In this document: positions 46,801-56,048 of the stretch, in pieces | Numbering within the stretch: position 1 is the first letter of the stretch | How the letters are laid out: every line of letters begins with the position of its first letter | Notes under the pieces: model-generated | Database searches by the model: none | What the model was told of the DNA's origin: nothing | What the model saw: only the letters and a program-made list of their open reading frames with translations | Assembly (NCBI RefSeq): GCF_002159975.1 | Contig: NZ_NFJR01000005.1 | Span: 62,001 to 126,000 of the forward strand | DNA from: Barnesiella sp. An22 | Lineage (GTDB): Bacteria; Bacteroidota; Bacteroidia; Bacteroidales; Barnesiellaceae | Length of the DNA stretch: 64,000 bases | Reading direction: 5' to 3' | Translations under genes and position numbers: made by a program

Positions 46801-47326
46801 AGGGCCCGACGGTATTATCGACGAAGCCGACATCGTGCTGCTGGGCACCTACGACCCGGGCTTCTCGATTGGATTCGGCAATACCTTCGAATACAAGGGT
46901 TTCGACTTGAATATTTTCTTCTATGGCATGTTCGACCGTATCGTCAACAACGCCACCCGCGGAAAATTCTCGATTCCCAATATCCGCTTCATCCTGAACG
47001 GGCAAAACATGATGAAAGAGATTTCGGAACGCTGGTCGAGCGAAAACCCGCACAGCAAATACCCTTCGGGATTCGTAAGCCAATATCCTCAACCCTCGGA
47101 TTACCTGTGGGAAGATGCCTGGTTTATCCGCTGCAAGAACATCACGCTGGGATACACCCTCCCCTCGAAATGGATACACAAGGTATTCTCCCGCGCACGA
47201 ATCTTTGCCGACATATCCAACCCCTTTGTCATCACACCTTATTCGGGCAACGACCCCGAAACCGATTTCAAAGCCGGGTATCCCAACCAACGAACCTACT
47301 CTTTTGGTGTTGACATAACCTTTTAA
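43892..47326 (+). CDS. SusC/RagA TonB-linked outer-membrane protein with STN domain
   Basis: 1144 residues. An N-terminal signal/membrane segment (about 17-34), STN domain (about 38-108; VNFPNITVERALEILRNQ), carboxypeptidase-regulatory-like domain (about 125-205), a TonB box region (LDEVVVIGYG, about 206-215), plug (about 220-340; SDLTGAVSTV, LSGRAAGITSV, DGFPIGGSQV) and barrel ending SFGVDITF. It imports an oligosaccharide together with SusD, and its STN domain should signal to FecR. The start is 22 bases after the fecR stop. Confidence 0.96.
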   Translation: MEKHKSPHFIGISKKCKKCIMLFLLCFVFTGYGQNISVNFPNITVERALEILRNQEGYSFSVKTNDVNLQKKVNANLQNQPIEKVLSTIFQGQPVSFEIDGKMVRIIKGSDRDTKASQTATENRKISGRVTDRQGEPLIGVSIIAKGSNEKGTMTNIDGYYSLSVPDKSILQFSYIGYDTQELKVGKSDILNATLQEKINDLDEVVVIGYGSMKKSDLTGAVSTVKTEDLPMSANTSISHMLSGRAAGITSVQNSAQPGGGVTLRIRGEASTGAGNEPLYIIDGFPIGGSQVEPAADNRYTDFGSRNPLNSINPNDIESIEILKDASSTAIYGARAANGVIIITTKKGREGKPVVNYSANYGVQQIANKTEMMNAQEFMTEANKFAKEQWLYNNRIYPYGNTDPSTITDPIVYPYTDSAIRNAGEGTDWYDLITREGMIHQHNLSVSGGTSNLRYMASFNFFDQNGVVRNSDFTRYTGRLNVEHQINKIFKYGVNATQSYIKSTNVPLGTEDFENSGLINSAMSYDPTTPVYNKDGSYAQSERMTTVPNPVSMLEIDDYTQTKRLLVNAYLQAEIIKGLVAKVNIGFDDQTGVRNSYIPTTTLYGKQEGGKASKSMAQQFDRLLEATVNYDFSIAKAHKFNILAGYSYQDFTNEGFSAANSQFFTDIFKYNSLASGEAARPTVASNKSKTMFISYFGRINYNLFDKYLFTLTARVDGSNRFGANNRYGIFPSGAVAWRIKQEDFLKDVTFLSDLKLRLSLGQTGNSEIGNNAFEYYTAAWQQYVFGNSVSTGTAKSQIANPDLKWETTTEFNLGLDFGFFDQRLSGTFEFFKKEVKDLLGYRTLKSFMEVSTVAANIGKTQSTGIEISLKSRNFTGEFKWDTEFNFTRYVDRWKERNPEDELSPWQKADDPIRAHYGYLSDGVLGIDEAAPASMPNLLPGEYKIKDVNGYLRDEFGNLIPDANGNVQYTGGPDGIIDEADIVLLGTYDPGFSIGFGNTFEYKGFDLNIFFYGMFDRIVNNATRGKFSIPNIRFILNGQNMMKEISERWSSENPHSKYPSGFVSQYPQPSDYLWEDAWFIRCKNITLGYTLPSKWIHKVFSRARIFADISNPFVITPYSGNDPETDFKAGYPNQRTYSFGVDITF

Positions 47327-47339
47327 TACTATTTGAATC

Positions 47340-48869
47340 ATGAAAACCAGGAATATATTTTTCTCATCGTTGCTGCTCATAGCAACTTGTTCGTGCTCAC
47401 TGGAGAACGAAACTTTCGACCAACTCAGCGCCGATAACGTAATGACAACCGAAAGCGATGTAAAAGCTGCTGTCACAGGCATCTACCACGAACTGCGCGG
47501 TGGCGGTTGGGATCGCTATAACTGCGCTTGGGGATCTCTACTGACCATGCAAGTAGGATGTACTGACGAGTGCGACTGCAACTGGGTTTGGGACAAACAG
47601 CTCGACTTTCTGTGGACTGCCGAGACGACCGACCTCAGTGCATTCTACTTAGGCATGGTTCCGGCTGTCACCAAAGCAACCGCCCTGCTCGAACGCATGC
47701 GCCCCATCTCGATTTCGGCACCGGTAAAACGCCGTTACATGGCCGAAGTACGTTGCCTCCGGGCCATGTGGGCATACGACCTCTACGATTTGTACGGCAC
47801 CGTTCCCCTGATTACCGACCCCGATATTGCGCTCGATCCCGAAAGGGCACAGGACTATATGCCCGAGCGACCCTCGGTCGAGTGGTATGTCAACTTCATC
47901 GATACCGAACTGAAGACCGCCGAAGAGAACCTGCAGACCGCCAGCGAACTGAGTGCCAGCGACTACGGCCGCATGACCAAAGGCATTGCCCAAATGTACA
48001 TGCTGAAACTGTACATGCACGAAGCCGGTCAAGAGCGTCATTACCGCAACAACGAAGGCAAGGCCATGATGTGGTGGAGCCGGGTCGACTCGATTACCAA
48101 CGTAATAATCAACGACGGCGAATACATGTTGCAGAAAGACTACATGTCGATATGGTCGCCGTCGAACCAACAAAACAAAGAGGTCATTTTCCCGATTCCC
48201 AATTTCCCGCAAGGCGGATTGGGCAACTGCTTCCTGGCTCATGCCCTGCCCGCCGATTATGTATCGCGGAACGGCATCTCTCTGACCAAATGGGGCGGAT
48301 TCCTCGTACCTTGGGATTTCTACGACACCTACGACCCCAACGACAAACGCCGTAATGCCCTACTGGCAACCTACTGGAACGGCAAAAAGATGGTCGACCG
48401 CCGTACCGAATACACCGGCAAACCGGGAGCCATCCCCATGAAGTATCAAGAAAACCCCAATACGACCGGACAATGGGATGCCAGCGAATATGTAATAAAC
48501 CGCTACGCCGAGGTGATTCTGGCCCGGGCCGAAGCCTTGAACGAGCTTCACGGCCCCACGCAGGAGGCCAAAGACCTGGTACACCAAATCAGGAGCCGGG
48601 CATTCGACAACTACGAAGGGAGCAAATACGAAAAAGAGATAAACGACATTACCGACAGAGATGCGTTCCGCAGCCATCTCTTGAAAGAGAGGGGTTGGGA
48701 GTTCTGCTGGGAAGGCATGCGTCGTCCCGATCTGATTCGCCATGGCGAACTCATTTCCAACGCTCACGCCCGCGGCAAACTCATGGCCGAACCCAAACAC
48801 ATTCTGTATGCGATACCTCAATCGGTTATCTACGAAAATCCTAATCTTAAAAACAACGAAGGTTTCTAA
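47340..48869 (+). CDS. SusD/RagB glycan-binding lipoprotein
   Basis: 509 residues. Lipoprotein signal (hydrophobic core, ATCSC lipobox near residue 19). The TPR-rich SusD fold is seen from the RCLRAMWAYDLYDLYGTVPL segment (about 138-157) and the C-terminal YVINRYAEVILARAEALNE, SRAFDNYEGS and LLKERGWEFCWEGMRRPDLIR segments (about 380-465). It forms the lid of the SusC transporter and binds the polymer or oligosaccharide. It starts 13 bases after susC. Confidence 0.96.
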   Translation: MKTRNIFFSSLLLIATCSCSLENETFDQLSADNVMTTESDVKAAVTGIYHELRGGGWDRYNCAWGSLLTMQVGCTDECDCNWVWDKQLDFLWTAETTDLSAFYLGMVPAVTKATALLERMRPISISAPVKRRYMAEVRCLRAMWAYDLYDLYGTVPLITDPDIALDPERAQDYMPERPSVEWYVNFIDTELKTAEENLQTASELSASDYGRMTKGIAQMYMLKLYMHEAGQERHYRNNEGKAMMWWSRVDSITNVIINDGEYMLQKDYMSIWSPSNQQNKEVIFPIPNFPQGGLGNCFLAHALPADYVSRNGISLTKWGGFLVPWDFYDTYDPNDKRRNALLATYWNGKKMVDRRTEYTGKPGAIPMKYQENPNTTGQWDASEYVINRYAEVILARAEALNELHGPTQEAKDLVHQIRSRAFDNYEGSKYEKEINDITDRDAFRSHLLKERGWEFCWEGMRRPDLIRHGELISNAHARGKLMAEPKHILYAIPQSVIYENPNLKNNEGF

Positions 48870-48871
48870 CT

Positions 48872-50380
48872 ATGTCACACTACAAAAACCTCACTTGGAT
48901 ACTGCCCGTCGCCCTCGCTCTTTTTGTCGCATGCACCGACAAAGACAACGATGGAATACAGTCGGGAGACCAAACGGTCTCTTTCGACCCCGATTTGACC
49001 TCGCTCATACGGAATCCGGCCTCGGGTTGGACTCTCTACGACGATGCCAACGACTACGTATCCAACGCCAAAACCTACTGGTCGCAACAAGATGCAGCCG
49101 CCGAAAAGTATGCCTCGATTTTTTACTGGCGCTCCCGATGGTCGGAACTCGAACCCGAAGAGGGAAAATATGCCTGGGAGCACGACGAAAATTTCAAGGC
49201 CCTCATTCAAGGGGCTCTCGACCGGGGGCTGAAACTGGCCTTCCGAGTCTATGTCGACGGGCAAGACAATATCTACAACGGTACCCCCGACTTTGTAAGA
49301 GAAGCAGGAGCTCAGGGGTATGCGGTGCATCGGTTGTGGGATCCGGCCGACGAGAACAACAACTGGACCCCCTATGCCGATGACCCTGTATTCCAGGAGA
49401 AGTTCGGTAACTTTATCCGGGCCTTTGCCCAGGAGTTCGACGACCCCGCACGAGTAGACTTCATCGACGCCTACAACCTGGGCTGGTGGGGCGAAGGCCA
49501 TCATGTGCAATATCTCAACAACAGCAACAAGTACAGCGTGTATCAATGGATTACCGACCTGTATGCCGAGAATTTCAAGAACGTACTGCTCGTGGTCAAC
49601 TTCGGTACCGAAATAGGCTTTGCCTATGAAAAACAACTGGCTATCGACAAGCACGACTTCCTGACCCGCCGCGACGGAATCGGCAGCTACTGGTTCCAAG
49701 ATACCGAGGTCGAAATCATCAATTCGCTATTCCCGCAAAAAGCCTTCATCGCCGAAGGTTGTTACTGGGGAGGCAATTCAAACAGCTATCAGCCTTGGAG
49801 CACCGACCCTCTGTACGCCGACAAATTCAAGTCTTGGGCCGATTTTTATGCTCAGGCCTACAAAGACGCTATCCGCGGCCATGCCAATACCCTCGATTTG
49901 CGAGAAGCCACCGAAACCCGCGGATGGGTAACTCATGCCAAGGAGTTGGTAAAAGATTTTATCAGCTACGGCGGCTATCGCCTCACTCCGATACAGATAG
50001 AGTTTCAGCCGTCGGTCCAGAGCGGACAATCGCTGACGATAAAGCATACCTGGCGAAACAGTGGTGTGGGAGTATGTCCCAACAACAACCGTCGCTGGAA
50101 CTATAAGTACAAAGTCTCGTTTGCCCTGCTCAATCCCGAGAGCCAGGAAATCGAACAGATGATTACCGACGACAATGCCGAGCCTTCGGCCTGGATCAAG
50201 GGAAAGGACAAGACCTACAGGACAAGCGAAACCGTGTCCCTGCCCGCCGGCGAATACATTTTGGCCGTGGCCATCACCGACGACACTCAAGAGAAAAAAC
50301 CGGGTCTCAACCTGGCCGTAAAAAACGGTTCGTTCACAAACGGCTGGTTGAAGATAGGTACCTTACATGTAACCAAATAA
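48872..50380 (+). CDS. DUF4832-type lipoprotein, putative glycan-active or glycan-binding
   Basis: 502 residues. Lipoprotein signal with cleavage before Cys21 (VAC). Residues about 40-350 look like a TIM-barrel hydrolase-like domain: WSELEPEEGKYAW near strand 2, LKLAFRVYV, DAYNLGWWGEGHH (about 197-209) and IGSYWFQDTE; C-terminal DUF4832-like beta-sandwich (about 380-500). Whether it is catalytic is open, since no catalytic pair can be assigned with confidence. It begins 2 bases after susD, within the operon. Confidence 0.8.
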   Translation: MSHYKNLTWILPVALALFVACTDKDNDGIQSGDQTVSFDPDLTSLIRNPASGWTLYDDANDYVSNAKTYWSQQDAAAEKYASIFYWRSRWSELEPEEGKYAWEHDENFKALIQGALDRGLKLAFRVYVDGQDNIYNGTPDFVREAGAQGYAVHRLWDPADENNNWTPYADDPVFQEKFGNFIRAFAQEFDDPARVDFIDAYNLGWWGEGHHVQYLNNSNKYSVYQWITDLYAENFKNVLLVVNFGTEIGFAYEKQLAIDKHDFLTRRDGIGSYWFQDTEVEIINSLFPQKAFIAEGCYWGGNSNSYQPWSTDPLYADKFKSWADFYAQAYKDAIRGHANTLDLREATETRGWVTHAKELVKDFISYGGYRLTPIQIEFQPSVQSGQSLTIKHTWRNSGVGVCPNNNRRWNYKYKVSFALLNPESQEIEQMITDDNAEPSAWIKGKDKTYRTSETVSLPAGEYILAVAITDDTQEKKPGLNLAVKNGSFTNGWLKIGTLHVTK

Positions 50381-50406
50381 TTCATCAACCCTAAAAACAT
50401 AACACA

Positions 50407-51504
50407 ATGAAAAAGACACTTTTTTATCTGGCATCCATCCTGCTCGTAGCAGGCACCTCTTGCTCGGAAAAGGACGACGAAGGCGGAGGTAAAAATCAAG
50501 AAAGCAACATCGTGCTTTATGCACCCGACGACTTGGAAGAGTTTGACCTCCTGTATGAGAACCCTACCAAGAAACTCGACTTCGAATGGGAAGGTGACCA
50601 AGCCGGTGCTTCGTATTCGCTCATTTTCAGCCTCGACGAAGAGATGAACGAACTCAAACGCATCGAAGTGGGAACCGAAATGGAATATACCCTCACCCAT
50701 CAGGATCTTGACGACCTGCTGGCCGAACTGGGTGTAGGTGAATATAAACGGGGCGAATTGTATTGGGCGATCGAAAGCAACAACAACGGCGCCTTGTCGC
50801 GCAGCGAAGTGCGTAGCATGAAACTCTTCCGCTTCTACAAACCGTTTATCGACCCACGTGACAACCAGGAATACCGGGTTTGCCGCGTTTACGATCCCCT
50901 CACCGAAGACTATGCCGTATGGTTGGCCGACAACCTGCGGGCTACCACCTACTCCGATGGTACCCCCCTCACCGAGAACGACGTGAAGTTCTACACTCCG
51001 CAAGAAGGTGAAGACGAATCGTGGACCAGAATCTTCGGCGGATACTACACGTGGACAGCTACCATGCGCGGGACTCGTGGTGCCGAAGAGGGCGAAAAGA
51101 TTCAAGGTCTGGCTCCCAAAGGTTGGCACATCCCGACCAAAGCCGAATGGGATTTCCTCATCAACGCTTGTGGCGACCCCACCATGCCGGGAACCATACT
51201 CAAAGAGAAAAACTATTGGGATCCCAATGCCGGCGATGTTGGACTCAATTCCATCGGATTCAATCTGGCCGGGACCGGCTACATCTGGAGCATTCCCGAG
51301 AACGATATTATCGAGGCTTTCGCCACATCTTACTACTGGACAGCTACTGCCCCCAAAGAGGGTGATGTTTATCCGTGGAATCCCGATCCCGCCAACTTCC
51401 CCAATCAAGGCGTGACCTACGGCTTCACAAGCAACGACTCGGGGGCAGCCCTCTACCCCTACGACCGTACTCGTGGATACTGCGTACGCTGTGTCCTCGA
51501 CTAA
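50407..51504 (+). CDS. SusE-like/FISUMP surface lipoprotein
   Basis: 365 residues. Lipoprotein signal (VAGTSC). The first part (about 35-150; SNIVLYAPDDLEEFDLLYENP...LDFEW) resembles the Ig-like domain of SusE/SusF proteins. The C-terminal part (about 155-365) is the FISUMP (Fibrobacter succinogenes paralogous) domain: VWLADNLRATTYSDGTPL, YYTWTAT, KGWHIPTKAEWDFL, YYWTAT and the end RGYCVRCV. It is probably a surface glycan-binding protein of the locus, by position and fold. Confidence 0.82.
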   Translation: MKKTLFYLASILLVAGTSCSEKDDEGGGKNQESNIVLYAPDDLEEFDLLYENPTKKLDFEWEGDQAGASYSLIFSLDEEMNELKRIEVGTEMEYTLTHQDLDDLLAELGVGEYKRGELYWAIESNNNGALSRSEVRSMKLFRFYKPFIDPRDNQEYRVCRVYDPLTEDYAVWLADNLRATTYSDGTPLTENDVKFYTPQEGEDESWTRIFGGYYTWTATMRGTRGAEEGEKIQGLAPKGWHIPTKAEWDFLINACGDPTMPGTILKEKNYWDPNAGDVGLNSIGFNLAGTGYIWSIPENDIIEAFATSYYWTATAPKEGDVYPWNPDPANFPNQGVTYGFTSNDSGAALYPYDRTRGYCVRCVLD

Positions 51505-51579
51505 ACTTTTTATCCCTGTTATTGCCGGGGTCTCCGGCAATAACAGGCACTCTTTACCATTAACCTCGAAAACAATATC

Positions 51580-52947
51580 ATGAACATCAAAACTTTGGCT
51601 ATCACATGCCTATTTATACCTCTACTGGGTACGGGCTGTACCGACACCCCACAGACCAAACAGCCCGAGACCTCGCCCATACTGGCCGAACGGCCGCCGA
51701 TGGGATGGAACAGTTGGATCTGTTTCGGGACCTCGGTCACCGAAAATGAGGTCAAAGCCAACGCCGACTTCATGGCCGAACACTTGAAGCCACTCGGCTG
51801 GGAATATATCGTAATTGATGCCGGTTGGTATGCCCCCGGCATGCTGACTCTGGAAGATTACGAATCGAAGGCTCCACACCAGCTTATCGATTCATTCGGA
51901 CGGCTCATCGTCGATCCCGAGAAATTCCCCTCATCCCGAAACGGCGAAGGGTTGAAACCCATAGCCGACTATCTGCACGGCAAAGGGCTGAAACTGGGTA
52001 TCCACATCATGCGGGGTATCCCCATTCAGGCAGTCGAGGCCAACACGCCCATCAAAGGGACTTCGTACAAGGCCCGCGACATCGCCAACATCGACTCGCA
52101 GTGCAAATGGTATTTCGGTTTCTACGGGATAGACATGAGCAAACCCGGAGCTCAGGAGTATTACAACTCGATTTTCGAACTCTATGAATCGTGGGGCATC
52201 GATTATGTCAAAGCCGACGATCTGCTGTCGCCCGTCTATGCTTGCGACGAAATAGATGCCATTGCCCAAGCTGCCCGAAAGGTAAAACGCCCGATTGTCC
52301 TGAGTCTCTCTCCCGGTCCGGCTCCTGTCGAAAACGTAAGGCATCTGCAAAGCGTGGCACAACTCTGGCGCATATCCGAGGATTTCTGGGACAACTGGGA
52401 AGCATTGAAAGCCCAATTCCCCCTCTGCCGCAAGTGGCAAAAGTATATTGTCAAAGGTCACTGGCCCGATGCCGACATGCTCCCTGTCGGTCCGATGGCC
52501 CAACGAGCCATGCGAGGTGCTCCACGCATGAGCCACTTCACACCCGACGAGCAATACACCATGTTTACCTTGTGGGCCATGTTCCGCTCTCCTCTGATGG
52601 TGGGATGCAACCTGCCCGAAATCGACGACTTCACGCTGAGCCTTATCACCAACCAGGAAGTAATCGACATCAACCAACGCTCAAAGGGGAACCGTGAATT
52701 GTTCGAGACTGACGGGATAATCGCCTGGTATGCTCAAAGCGAAGATGAAACGGCCCATTACATAGCGGTATTCAACACAACCGATACGGCGATAGAAGAC
52801 TACACTTTCCCGCTACAGGCCATCAACTACATAGGCGACGGACACATCACCGACCTGTGGAAAAACATACCGGTAGAGATACATAACAATGCCGTTACGT
52901 TCAATATCCCGGCTCATGGCGTAAAACTTATGAAACTGACCAAATAG
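51580..52947 (+). CDS. GH27 alpha-galactosidase-type lipoprotein
   Basis: 455 residues with a lipoprotein signal (lipobox LGTGC). The GH27/GH36 clan barrel begins at PPMGWNSW (about 39-46); the nucleophile Asp is in YVKADDL (Asp213) and the acid/base Asp in RISEDFWDNW (Asp268). A C-terminal beta domain follows. GH27 enzymes are retaining, acting on alpha-galactose or alpha-N-acetylgalactosamine. Substrate detail is inferred from locus context only. It is directly followed by the DUF4091 genes. Confidence 0.9.
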   Translation: MNIKTLAITCLFIPLLGTGCTDTPQTKQPETSPILAERPPMGWNSWICFGTSVTENEVKANADFMAEHLKPLGWEYIVIDAGWYAPGMLTLEDYESKAPHQLIDSFGRLIVDPEKFPSSRNGEGLKPIADYLHGKGLKLGIHIMRGIPIQAVEANTPIKGTSYKARDIANIDSQCKWYFGFYGIDMSKPGAQEYYNSIFELYESWGIDYVKADDLLSPVYACDEIDAIAQAARKVKRPIVLSLSPGPAPVENVRHLQSVAQLWRISEDFWDNWEALKAQFPLCRKWQKYIVKGHWPDADMLPVGPMAQRAMRGAPRMSHFTPDEQYTMFTLWAMFRSPLMVGCNLPEIDDFTLSLITNQEVIDINQRSKGNRELFETDGIIAWYAQSEDETAHYIAVFNTTDTAIEDYTFPLQAINYIGDGHITDLWKNIPVEIHNNAVTFNIPAHGVKLMKLTK

Positions 52948-52954
52948 AATATTT

Positions 52955-54499
52955 ATGAAATCATCACATTTACTGTATATTATCCTCCTGATTACCCTTC
53001 TATCGACCGCCTGCAAAGACAAAGAACCGGAAACACCGGGCAACTCGGGCGACGATATACCGGCAATCGCAACCAATACGTGGCTGTTCAACAGCCTCGA
53101 CAACATGGAAAACTACACCACCACAACCCCCGAAAACCGATACGACATGGATGTGGTGCGCAACGAATACGAGAGTGTACAGCTCGTCATACAAACCGAC
53201 TCCAAAAAGAGCCTGACCATAGAGCGTAGCGGCGATGCCGATGCTATCGAATTTCAGTGCCGCAAAGTTGCCTCCTTCAACGGGAAATACGATGTGCTGG
53301 TCCCCTGCGACAACGAGATAGAACCCGAAGGTAAAATCGTGCGGGCCTGGCTTACGTTCAAGATAAAGCCCAATGCCGAGACCAAACGATACAAAGAGGT
53401 CATTCGTTTCAAAGAGGGCAGCCAGGAGTATGCCGTGGCCATATCGCTCAATGTAGTCGATGCTTCGCTGCCCGAGACCCCCTCTATCGCTTCGGTATTT
53501 GGCATTAACCCCCAGAACTTTATTTTCTCGGGGTTGTCTGAAGAGGGAAAAATCGAGAAGAGAAAAGAGGCTTCGGACCTGTTGCTCGAATATCGAATTT
53601 CGCCCTACTTCTCCACCTGGCTGAGCGGTACGATGAAGACCGAGTGCTTCTCATCGCCCTACGACTGGAACGACGACCGTACGTGGAGCTACCTGGCCGA
53701 CAAACGGTTCAACCGCATTGCTCTCCCCTCTCATGGCCTTTCGGACGAAGAATTACAAGCCATGCTAAACAAGGCTCGCGAAAACGGGCTCCTCGAAAAA
53801 GCCTACTTCTATCTATGGGACGAGCCGACCAAAACAGCCGAGTATGAAGAGATCAGGAGCATGGCCGACCGCATTCACCAATATGCCCCCGAAGCCAAAG
53901 TGCTCACCACCTTCTATTGCGGCCCGACCGATGGAGAGTATAAAGACGATTTGTTGGCCACGTTCGATCTGCTGAACGGAGCCACCTCGCTCTTCTGCAC
54001 CAGTGTATGGGCCTTGCAGGGCAGCGAAACCTGGGCCGACCGGTGCAAAGACAAACTACGCCCGGACCAGGAGTGGTGGAGCTATGTGTGCATGTCAATC
54101 ACCCCCGGTCTTGCGTCCAACTCCACCGCCATTGAAAACCGGGCCACCATGTGGCGTTGCTACAAGGAACAAACTTCGGGATTCCTGTACTGGGTTGTCA
54201 ACGGTTTTGCCAGTGTCTATCCGCTACGGCCTCGTTCCGATTTGCCAGAAGGAGACGGCGTACTCATCTACCCGGGCGAATCGTTCGACTCGGACAAGCT
54301 ATGCACCTCGATCAGGCTGGAACGGTGGCGCGACGGTGCCGAAGAGTACGACATGCTGATGATGTACGAGAAGAAAGTGGGACGCGAAGCCACACTCTCG
54401 CTTTTGAACAACGTATACAAAGGTCCGACCAACTACACCAGTCAAAGCAAATATGCTTTGGCCCTGCGAAAAAATTTAATTGAAGGCATCTCCGAATAA
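52955..54499 (+). CDS. DUF4091 (GH123-like) lipoprotein, first copy
   Basis: 514 residues with a lipoprotein signal. An N-terminal beta-sandwich (about 40-170) precedes a TIM-barrel-like domain with YFYLWDEP (about 285-292), the Asp-Glu pair used in GH123 beta-N-acetylgalactosaminidases, and the C-terminal DUF4091 segment (about 400-470; FLYWVVNGF, GDGVLIYPGE, SIRLERWRDGAEEYDML). A GH123-like activity is likely but not proven. The next gene is its paralogue, with stretches of nearly identical DNA. Confidence 0.85.
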   Translation: MKSSHLLYIILLITLLSTACKDKEPETPGNSGDDIPAIATNTWLFNSLDNMENYTTTTPENRYDMDVVRNEYESVQLVIQTDSKKSLTIERSGDADAIEFQCRKVASFNGKYDVLVPCDNEIEPEGKIVRAWLTFKIKPNAETKRYKEVIRFKEGSQEYAVAISLNVVDASLPETPSIASVFGINPQNFIFSGLSEEGKIEKRKEASDLLLEYRISPYFSTWLSGTMKTECFSSPYDWNDDRTWSYLADKRFNRIALPSHGLSDEELQAMLNKARENGLLEKAYFYLWDEPTKTAEYEEIRSMADRIHQYAPEAKVLTTFYCGPTDGEYKDDLLATFDLLNGATSLFCTSVWALQGSETWADRCKDKLRPDQEWWSYVCMSITPGLASNSTAIENRATMWRCYKEQTSGFLYWVVNGFASVYPLRPRSDLPEGDGVLIYPGESFDSDKLCTSIRLERWRDGAEEYDMLMMYEKKVGREATLSLLNNVYKGPTNYTSQSKYALALRKNLIEGISE

Positions 54500-54513
54500 A
54501 ACAAGACACTACT

Positions 54514-56022
54514 ATGCAATCTACCTTTCTCAAACACCTGCTTCTGACAGGCGGTATCCTCTTATTGGGGTCATGTCAGCAATCAATCGAATGCTATCTG
54601 GTACCTTCGGTCGACAAAGCATCCGACTTTCACGAACTCCAGCCCCACAATTCAGCCGCTCTCATGCTTGCCCGAAACGAAGCCGAACACATTCAACTCG
54701 TTTTCAAGGGCCAAATCGGTGAGACTTATACCATACACCGGACAACCAAAGACAACGGTATTCAATACTCATGCCGACAGATTACTCCCGTATACGGATT
54801 CGACGATGCGCTGGTACCGGTCGAAGATGACAAAATACTACTGACCGATACCATTGCCAAACTGTGGATTACCTACCGCACGACCGATAAAACGGTACCC
54901 GGGAAATACAATGAGCAACTGATTATTGCCGGGAATGGAAAACAACAGAAAATAAAGCTCGACCTGCATGTATACGATGTCACTCTGCCCACTACCCCAT
55001 CGATCCCGGCTACATTCGGTATTATCGAGAAAAACCTCATCGACTCGACATCCGAAGAACAGACTTTAAAAAACAAGCTGGAATGGGCTGAACTGTGTCT
55101 GGACTACCGCATGAATCCCTATTTCTCGACCTGGTTGGCCAACAGCATGCGACACGAGGCTTCGTCGTCGCCCTGGAAATGGGACGATTCCCGCACTCTG
55201 GCATTTCTTGCCGATCCCCGTTTTAACCGTTTTGCCATTCCCTATCACTCGCTCTCGCACGACGAACTGGACGGCATGCTGCAATCGCTCGAAAAGCACC
55301 ACTTGCTCGACCGGGCATATTTCTACCTGTGGGACGAACCGGCATACATGAACGAATACCGACTCATCGGCCAATATGCCCGGGAGATACACTCGCTCAA
55401 GCCTGAAGCCAAAGTGCTCACCACCTTCTATTGCGGCCCGAAAGACGGGCCCTATAAAGATAAACTTTTTTCGGTCTTCGACTTGTGGCAAGGCGACACC
55501 CAGATATTTGCCATGAGTGCCTGGGCATTGCAAGGGAACGAAGCCAATGCCGATACGTGCCGCTCTCTGCTCAAGGAAAACGAAGAGTGGTGGACCTATG
55601 TGTGCATGGGGCCTGGCGAAAACCAGCCCAACCTGCTGCTCTCGATGACGGGATACCAACACCGGGCCGTGCTGTGGCGCAGTTGGAAAGAGCGTACGAC
55701 CGGATTTCTCTACTGGGCAGTCAATGCCTATGCCGAAACCGATACCCTAGCCTTCCGCAAAGACCTACCCGAGGGCGACGGCATTCTCATCTATCCCGGC
55801 CGGTATTTCCATTGCGAGCATCCTGTCGTATCGATTCGCATGGAGCGTTGGAGAGACAGTATGGAGGATTACGAATATCTGGCTCTTCTCGAGAAGAAAA
55901 TCGGACGCGCCAAAAGCGAAACGCTCGTTCAGTCCATCTACAGCAATCCGAATGAATTCACGCAAAACAGCCACGAGATAGAAAAATTCCGAGAATCCGT
56001 ATTGGAAATTCTCTGCCAATAA
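54514..56022 (+). CDS. DUF4091 (GH123-like) lipoprotein, second copy
   Basis: 502 residues, same layout as the preceding gene: lipoprotein signal (LLGSC), beta-sandwich (about 30-155), barrel with YFYLWDEP (about 270-277), DUF4091 at the C-terminus (GDGILIYPGRYFH, SIRMERWRDSMEDYEYL). 37 bases are identical in 53891-53927 and 55405-55441 (encoding EAKVLTTFYCGP), which suggests a fairly recent tandem duplication or conversion. The N-terminal parts diverge more, so substrates may differ. Confidence 0.85.
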   Translation: MQSTFLKHLLLTGGILLLGSCQQSIECYLVPSVDKASDFHELQPHNSAALMLARNEAEHIQLVFKGQIGETYTIHRTTKDNGIQYSCRQITPVYGFDDALVPVEDDKILLTDTIAKLWITYRTTDKTVPGKYNEQLIIAGNGKQQKIKLDLHVYDVTLPTTPSIPATFGIIEKNLIDSTSEEQTLKNKLEWAELCLDYRMNPYFSTWLANSMRHEASSSPWKWDDSRTLAFLADPRFNRFAIPYHSLSHDELDGMLQSLEKHHLLDRAYFYLWDEPAYMNEYRLIGQYAREIHSLKPEAKVLTTFYCGPKDGPYKDKLFSVFDLWQGDTQIFAMSAWALQGNEANADTCRSLLKENEEWWTYVCMGPGENQPNLLLSMTGYQHRAVLWRSWKERTTGFLYWAVNAYAETDTLAFRKDLPEGDGILIYPGRYFHCEHPVVSIRMERWRDSMEDYEYLALLEKKIGRAKSETLVQSIYSNPNEFTQNSHEIEKFRESVLEILCQ

Positions 56023-56048
56023 CTTGTCTAATATTAAATTTTACATCT

